Positions 59,633-64,000 of a DNA stretch of 64,000 nucleotides are shown here, in pieces (positions within the stretch are counted from its first letter, which is position 1; every line of letters begins with the position of its first letter). The notes beneath the pieces are model-generated. The model made no database searches and was not told the origin of the DNA. It worked only from the letters and a program-made list of their open reading frames with translations. Source of the stretch: Pseudomonas sp. efr-133-TYG-5 (GTDB lineage Bacteria; Pseudomonadota; Gammaproteobacteria; Pseudomonadales; Pseudomonadaceae); assembly GCF_030209175.1 (NCBI RefSeq), contig NZ_JARVSM010000001.1:2480001-2544000 (forward strand). Reading direction: 5' to 3'. Both the position numbers and the translations under genes were made by a program.

Positions 59633-60349
59633 GTGGCTATCCGCTATGGCAAAGGGCTGATGGGAGGTGCGGTGGTCATCGCGCTCCTGGCCCTGCTGGT
59701 CCACTGGATCGGCATCAACACGATCGAACACTACCGCGACGATTTGTTGTTTTACCTGCAAGCTCATCTGATTCTCGTCCTCGCTTCAATGCTGGCCGCC
59801 CTTGTCGTGGGTATCCCCGCCGGTATCTTCCTCAGCCGCCCGACCATGGTCGGCCGCGCCGAACGCTTCATGCAGATCTTCAATATCGGCAACACCGTAC
59901 CGCCGCTGGCCGTGCTCGCGATTGCCCTGGGGATTCTCGGCATCGGCAGCGGTCCGGCGATCTTCGCTTTGTTCCTCGCCTCGCTTTTGCCGATTGTGCG
60001 CAACACCTATGAAGGCCTGAAAAACGTCCAGGGTTCGCTCAAAGAGGCGGCCGTCGGCATCGGCATGACCCCGCGCCAGGTGCTGTGGAAAGTCGAACTG
60101 CCCAACGCCGTACCGATCATCGTCGGTGGCGTGCGTGTGGCCCTGGCGATCAACGTCGGCACCGCGCCGCTGGCCTTCCTGATCGGCGCCAACAGCCTCG
60201 GCAGCCTGATCTTCCCCGGCATCGCCCTGAACAATCAGCCGCAACTGCTGCTCGGCGCCGCGTGCACCGCGCTGCTGGCTCTGCTGCTCGATGGCGTGGT
60301 CACCCTCGCCAGCCGTCTCTGGCTGGAACGCGGTCTGCGCCCGTCTTAA
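59633..60349 (+). CDS. Osmoprotectant ABC transporter permease (OpuC/YehY type), first
   Basis: A 238-aa permease with six transmembrane segments (GGAVVIALLALLVHWIGINT at the N-terminus) and an EAA loop LKEAAVGIGMTPRQVLWKVE. It is of the type importing glycine betaine, choline or related solutes. I chose GTG at 59633 because AAAGGAG lies 7 bases upstream; the frame opens 37 codons earlier without a ribosome site. The binding-protein gene follows after 21 bases. Confidence 0.88.
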   Translation: MAIRYGKGLMGGAVVIALLALLVHWIGINTIEHYRDDLLFYLQAHLILVLASMLAALVVGIPAGIFLSRPTMVGRAERFMQIFNIGNTVPPLAVLAIALGILGIGSGPAIFALFLASLLPIVRNTYEGLKNVQGSLKEAAVGIGMTPRQVLWKVELPNAVPIIVGGVRVALAINVGTAPLAFLIGANSLGSLIFPGIALNNQPQLLLGAACTALLALLLDGVVTLASRLWLERGLRPS

Positions 60350-60370
60350 GGCTCTTGCGAAGGAATATTT

Positions 60371-61276
60371 ATGAAACGACTCAGCTTGATCTCGGGCCTG
60401 CTCCTGAGTAGCGCTCTGCTGTTCGCAGGATTGGCGCAAGCCGCGGAAAAACCGCTCATCCGCCTCGGCGCCCGGGTGTTCACCGAACAGACCCTGCTCG
60501 CCGAAATCACCGCGCAATACCTGCGCAGCAAAGGCTACGACGCGCAGATCACCGGCGGCCTGGGCAGCAACCTCGCCCGCAGCGCCCACGAAAGCGGGCA
60601 ACTGGACATGCTCTGGGAATACACCGGCGTGTCGCTGGTGGCCTACAACCATGTCACCGAGAAACTCGACAGCCAACAGTCCTACGCCCGGGTGAAAGAA
60701 CTCGACGCGAAAAAAGGCCTGGTCTGGCTGACCCCGTCGAAATTCAGCAACACCTACGCCCTCGCCCTACCGAAAAAAGTTGCCGAGGCGTATCCGCAGA
60801 TCAACAGCATCAGCGACCTGAACAAGGTGCTGCGCGATGAAGCGCAGACCAACCACCTGGTGGCGCTCGACACCGAGTTCGCCAACCGCTCCGACGGTCT
60901 CGACGGTATGGTCAAGCTGTACGACATGAACCTGACCCGCGAGAACATCCGCCAGATGGATGCCGGCCTGGTCTACACCGCGCTGCGCAACGGTCAGGTG
61001 TTCGCCGGTCTGGTCTACACCACCGACGGCCGCCTGAATGCCTTCGGCCTCAAGTTGCTGGCGGACGACAAGCACTATTTCCCCGACTACACCGCCGCGC
61101 CGGTGGTGCGTCAGGCCTATCTCGACGCGCACCCGCAACTGGCTGAACAGCTCAAGCCGCTGGCCGAACTGTTCGACGACGAAACCATGCGCCAGCTCAA
61201 TGCGCGGGTCGACGTCGATCACGAGAGCCCGTCGAAAGTCGCTGCCGACTTCCTGCGCCAGCACCCACTGAATTAA
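60371..61276 (+). CDS. Osmoprotectant-binding periplasmic protein (OpuCC/OsmF type)
   Basis: A 301-aa SBP with signal MKRLSLISGLLLSSALLFAG ending AQAA. The OpuAC-type domain begins IRLGARVFTEQTLLAEITAQ. Such proteins bind betaine, choline or carnitine by an aromatic cage; WEYTGVSLVAYN and TPSKFSNTYALALP stretches are typical. It lies between two permease genes. Confidence 0.9.
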   Translation: MKRLSLISGLLLSSALLFAGLAQAAEKPLIRLGARVFTEQTLLAEITAQYLRSKGYDAQITGGLGSNLARSAHESGQLDMLWEYTGVSLVAYNHVTEKLDSQQSYARVKELDAKKGLVWLTPSKFSNTYALALPKKVAEAYPQINSISDLNKVLRDEAQTNHLVALDTEFANRSDGLDGMVKLYDMNLTRENIRQMDAGLVYTALRNGQVFAGLVYTTDGRLNAFGLKLLADDKHYFPDYTAAPVVRQAYLDAHPQLAEQLKPLAELFDDETMRQLNARVDVDHESPSKVAADFLRQHPLN

Positions 61277-61289
61277 GAGAGGAGAAGTC

Positions 61290-61943
61290 ATGGAATTTCT
61301 GAACGCCTTTTCCCATCTCGACTGGCAGCAGGTGATGCACCTGACCTGGCAGCACATCACCCTGGTCGGCATCGCCGTCAGTCTGGCGATCCTCATCGGT
61401 GTGCCGCTGGGCATCCTGATGACGCGCTTCCCCAGCCTTGCCGGACCGTTGCAGGCCAGTGCCACGGTGCTGCTGACCGTACCGTCGATTGCCCTGTTCG
61501 GCCTGCTGCTGCCGTTCTACTCCAAGTTCGGCCAGGGCCTGGGGCCAATGCCGGCGATCACCGCGGTGTTCCTTTATTCACTGTTGCCGATCATGCGCAA
61601 CACCTACCTGGCGCTGACCGGCGTCGAGCCGGGTATCCGCGAAGCCGCGCGCGGCATCGGCATGACCTTCGGCCAGCGCCTGCGCATGGTCGAGCTGCCC
61701 ATTGCGGTGCCAGTGATCCTCGCCGGCGTGCGCACCGCGGTGGTGATGAACATCGGTGTGATGACCATCGCCGCCACCATCGGCGCCGGCGGCCTCGGCG
61801 TGTTGATCCTCGCTTCCATCAGCCGCAGTGACATGTCGATGCTCATCGTCGGCGCACTGCTGGTCAGTCTCCTGGCGATTTTCGCTGACCTGATTCTGCA
61901 ATGGCTGCAACGCTCGTTGACTCCAAAAGGACTGCTCAAATGA
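61290..61943 (+). CDS. Osmoprotectant ABC transporter permease, second
   Basis: A 217-aa permease with five to six helices and the EAA loop GIREAARGIGMTFGQRLRMV. It should form a heterodimer with the first permease. GAGAGGAG precedes the ATG. Its stop overlaps the ATPase ATG (ATGA). Confidence 0.9.
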   Translation: MEFLNAFSHLDWQQVMHLTWQHITLVGIAVSLAILIGVPLGILMTRFPSLAGPLQASATVLLTVPSIALFGLLLPFYSKFGQGLGPMPAITAVFLYSLLPIMRNTYLALTGVEPGIREAARGIGMTFGQRLRMVELPIAVPVILAGVRTAVVMNIGVMTIAATIGAGGLGVLILASISRSDMSMLIVGALLVSLLAIFADLILQWLQRSLTPKGLLK

Positions 61944-63097
61944 TCGAACTTCAAAACCTCAGCAAAACGTTCCAAAGCAACGGCAAAGATGTCAAAGCCG
62001 TGGACTCGGTGAGCCTGACCGTCAATGAAGGCGAAATCTGTGTGTTCCTCGGGCCATCGGGCTGTGGCAAAAGCACCACGCTGAAAATGATCAACCGCCT
62101 GATCAAACCGACCTCGGGCAAGATCCTGATCAACGGCGAAGACACCACCGACCTCGACGAAGTGACCCTGCGTCGCAACATCGGCTACGTGATCCAGCAG
62201 ATCGGCCTGTTCCCCAACATGACCATCGAAGAGAACATCGTCGTGGTGCCGAAACTGCTCGGCTGGGACAAACAGAAATGCCACGACCGCGCCCGCGAGC
62301 TGATGAGCATGATCAAGCTCGAGCCCAAGCAGTATCTGCACCGTTATCCGCGCGAGCTGTCCGGTGGCCAGCAACAGCGTATCGGCGTGATCCGCGCTTT
62401 GGCCGCCGATGCGCCGCTGCTGTTGATGGACGAGCCGTTCGGTGCGGTCGATCCGATCAACCGCGAGATGATCCAGAACGAGTTCTTCGAGATGCAGCGG
62501 GCGCTGAACAAGACCGTGATCATGGTCAGCCACGACATCGACGAAGCGATCAAGCTCGGCGACAAGATCGCGATTTTCCGCGCCGGCAAACTGCTGCAGA
62601 TCGATCACCCGGACACCCTGCTCGCGCACCCCGCGGACGACTTCGTCAGCAACTTCGTCGGCCAGGACAGCACCCTCAAACGCCTGCTGCTGGTGAAGGC
62701 CGAAGACGCGGCGGATAACGCGCCGTCGGTGAGTCCGGAAACCCCGGTGGCCGATGCCCTGGAATTGATGGACGAACATGACCGCCGCTACGTCGTCGTC
62801 ACCGACGGCGCGAACAAGGCGCTGGGTTATGTGCGCCGGCGCGACCTGCATCGCCAGGTCGGCACCTGCGCGCAGTACCTGCGCGAGTTCAACGCCACGG
62901 CGGCGTACGACGAGCACTTGCGCATCCTGCTGTCGCGCATGTACGAGTTCAATCGAGCGTGGTTGCCGGTGATGGATGCCGAGCGGGTGTTCCTCGGCGA
63001 GGTGACGCAGGAGTCGATCGCGGCGTACCTGAGTTCGGGGCGCTCGCGCGGGATGAAGACCAGCATCGTCTCGCCAGCGGAAACGGCCCTGGCCTGA
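61940..63097 (+). CDS. Osmoprotectant ABC transporter ATPase with tandem CBS domains
   Basis: A 385-aa ATPase. The nucleotide domain has Walker A GPSGCGKST, signature LSGGQQQRIGVIRA and Walker B LLLMDEPFGAVD. Two C-terminal CBS motifs (PVADALELMDEHDRRYVVVT; AWLPVMDAERVFLGEVTQES) are the ionic-strength sensor in OpuA-type transporters. The start MIELQNLS overlaps the permease stop by four bases; an earlier in-frame ATG (61901) lies inside the permease gene. Confidence 0.93.
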   Translation: MIELQNLSKTFQSNGKDVKAVDSVSLTVNEGEICVFLGPSGCGKSTTLKMINRLIKPTSGKILINGEDTTDLDEVTLRRNIGYVIQQIGLFPNMTIEENIVVVPKLLGWDKQKCHDRARELMSMIKLEPKQYLHRYPRELSGGQQQRIGVIRALAADAPLLLMDEPFGAVDPINREMIQNEFFEMQRALNKTVIMVSHDIDEAIKLGDKIAIFRAGKLLQIDHPDTLLAHPADDFVSNFVGQDSTLKRLLLVKAEDAADNAPSVSPETPVADALELMDEHDRRYVVVTDGANKALGYVRRRDLHRQVGTCAQYLREFNATAAYDEHLRILLSRMYEFNRAWLPVMDAERVFLGEVTQESIAAYLSSGRSRGMKTSIVSPAETALA

Positions 63098-63116
63098 TCC
63101 GGGCGCGATAACCCAC

Positions 63117-63144
63117 GGGCGGTGCCTGCCAGGGCACCGCCCGT
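63117..63144. terminator. Hairpin between the transporter ATPase and the convergent gene
   Basis: CGGGCGGTGCC pairs with GGCACCGCCCG around a short loop. T runs are lacking on both sides, so it would act as a weak bidirectional terminator between convergent genes. Confidence 0.55.
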
Positions 63145-63150
63145 CTGCGT

Positions 63151-64000
63151 TCAGGAAGCCACGCCCTGGTCGGCGGCGATGAATTCGAACTTCACCTCCT
63201 CCGCGGTGGTTTTCGGCAAGGTGATGCGAATGGCCGGAATCCACAGGCCGGTCTGCGTCTTGAAATCCACCTGGTCATACTGCGCGGCAGTCTTGCCGGT
63301 GTCATTGATGTAGAACACCGCTTCGATCGGCAGCACTTTGCCCAGATCCTGGCCCCACTTCTCCAGACGGAATTCGTTCTGCGTGGAGAAGGCAAACGCG
63401 CCGCCCTGCCCCTGGGCCTTGAGCCCTTCGTTGAAAGCCGTGGTCGCGCCCTGATTCAACACGTCGCGCACATCGAATCCACACAGATTTCCATATTTCC
63501 CCGGTTGCTGGTTGTAGTGGACCAGGTATTGCGCGGCTGTCGTTATTCCCTGGGACTGACACGGCACGCTGCTGGGCACGCCTGCCGATTGCCCGCAGCC
63601 CTTGTTGTCGCGAGAAGTGGTTGCGCCATCGACCGGAAAGAAACAGAGGATTTCCGGTTCAAGCGTTCCGTCAGGGGCATAGAAGTACGGATGAAAGATG
63701 AAGCCATTGTTGTAACCGAATACCAACTTGCTGAACTTGGCATCTTTGCGCAAATAGGAAAAAGAAACCCCAGTGGACGTCGGATTGGGATTCCAGAAAT
63801 GGAACTGCGTGGAATGCTGGGTCGCCCGCAACAACACACCGCTGCACAGGAACGGCGGCGCGCCCGGGTTGGCCCGGCACATGGCGATGGTGTTGTTATA
63901 GGTTTCCGTCAGGTACCCGGCGACTTCCGGCCCGCTGGCGTTGAGCTTGTGCCTGGGTGCCGCGGACTCGACGGACGATAGTACGGGCGGCGGCGCTTGC
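63151..64000 (-). CDS. Halovibrin-like secreted protein, N-terminus outside the window
   Basis: The frame is open from the window edge (upstream of the Met at 63882, with residues such as ASGPEVAGYLTETYNN) to TGA at 63151-63153, so at least 283 residues are encoded. The AMCRANPGAPPFLCSGVLLR and FHFWNPNPTSTGVSFSYLRK stretches resemble halovibrin HvnA/HvnC proteins, secreted ADP-ribosyltransferase-like proteins of Vibrio and Pseudomonas. This comparison is from memory and uncertain. Several cysteines (CFFPVDG, CGQSAG, PCQSQG, LCGFDV) suggest disulfides in an exported protein. The signal peptide lies beyond position 64000. Confidence 0.55.
   Translation of the reverse strand, partial: QAPPPVLSSVESAAPRHKLNASGPEVAGYLTETYNNTIAMCRANPGAPPFLCSGVLLRATQHSTQFHFWNPNPTSTGVSFSYLRKDAKFSKLVFGYNNGFIFHPYFYAPDGTLEPEILCFFPVDGATTSRDNKGCGQSAGVPSSVPCQSQGITTAAQYLVHYNQQPGKYGNLCGFDVRDVLNQGATTAFNEGLKAQGQGGAFAFSTQNEFRLEKWGQDLGKVLPIEAVFYINDTGKTAAQYDQVDFKTQTGLWIPAIRITLPKTTAEEVKFEFIAADQGVAS

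Noticed and set aside
61604..63244. 546-aa minus-strand ORF
   Set aside because: Antisense to the osmoprotectant permease and ATPase genes, which carry all ABC motifs.

Overview
The window is chromosomal DNA of a fluorescent Pseudomonas, most likely the P. fluorescens group. Four things point there: the order lptC-lptA-lptB-rpoN-hpf-ptsN-rapZ-ptsO, the iron-regulated fagA-fumC-orfX-sodA block, a roxS/roxR pair, and a dipeptide locus with four binding-protein paralogues around an OpdP-type porin. GC-rich codon use and many REP/REPIN palindromes (GTGGGAGCGAGC-type arms) agree. Taxonomy is inferred from gene content only. Most of the window is core genome; no phage, insertion sequence, CRISPR array, rRNA or tRNA gene was seen.

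Layout. 1-6.5 kb (+): KDO and LPS-export genes (kdsD end, kdsC, lptC, lptA, lptB), then an 88-bp tandem repeat and a possible sigma-54 site before rpoN, hpf, ptsN, rapZ and ptsO. 6.5-10.3 kb (-): a ZIP metal transporter and the Fur-type fagA-fumC-orfX-sodA operon. 10.5-27.2 kb: pmbA, darP/yjgA (+), tldD, a nitrilase-family amidase, yhdP, rng, maf and mreDCB (-), then gatCAB (+). 27.3-30.3 kb: an RlpA-like lipoprotein, a CaCA antiporter that seems to lack an ordinary start codon, a carboxymuconolactone-decarboxylase-family protein and an AEC carrier. 30.5-36.1 kb (-): a hexarate catabolic cluster (kdgD, semialdehyde dehydrogenase, MFS transporter, garD). 36.2-38.3 kb (+): a three-gene cassette headed by a Zn-phospholipase-C-like protein behind a near-ideal LexA box. 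38.3-43 kb (-): a FadR-type GntR regulator, an SbmA/BacA-like ABC exporter-fold protein, and roxR/roxS. 43.1-57.1 kb: a 62-aa protein (-), a SIMPL-domain protein, and the dipeptide uptake locus dppA1-dppA2-dppA3-opdP-dppA4-dppBCDF (+). 57.2-64 kb: a small acidic secreted protein and prfC (-), an OpuC-type osmoprotectant ABC transporter (+), and part of a halovibrin-like secreted protein (-).

How the genes work together. KdsD/KdsC make KDO for lipopolysaccharide and LptA/B/C export it; RpoN is followed by the nitrogen-PTS proteins. In the hexarate cluster, galactarate (GarD) and imported hexarates feed 5-dehydro-4-deoxyglucarate to KdgD, and the dehydrogenase takes the product to 2-oxoglutarate. 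A palindrome at the kdgD promoter recurs as a half-site upstream of gntR, which suggests that GntR controls both. The porin, binding proteins and DppBCDF form a complete dipeptide import route through both membranes.

The most unusual item is the cassette at 36.2-38.3 kb: a cytosolic-looking Zn-phospholipase C homologue with two small probable beta proteins under an SOS-type operator, lying between a sugar-acid operon and its likely regulator. I do not recognise it as a described system.
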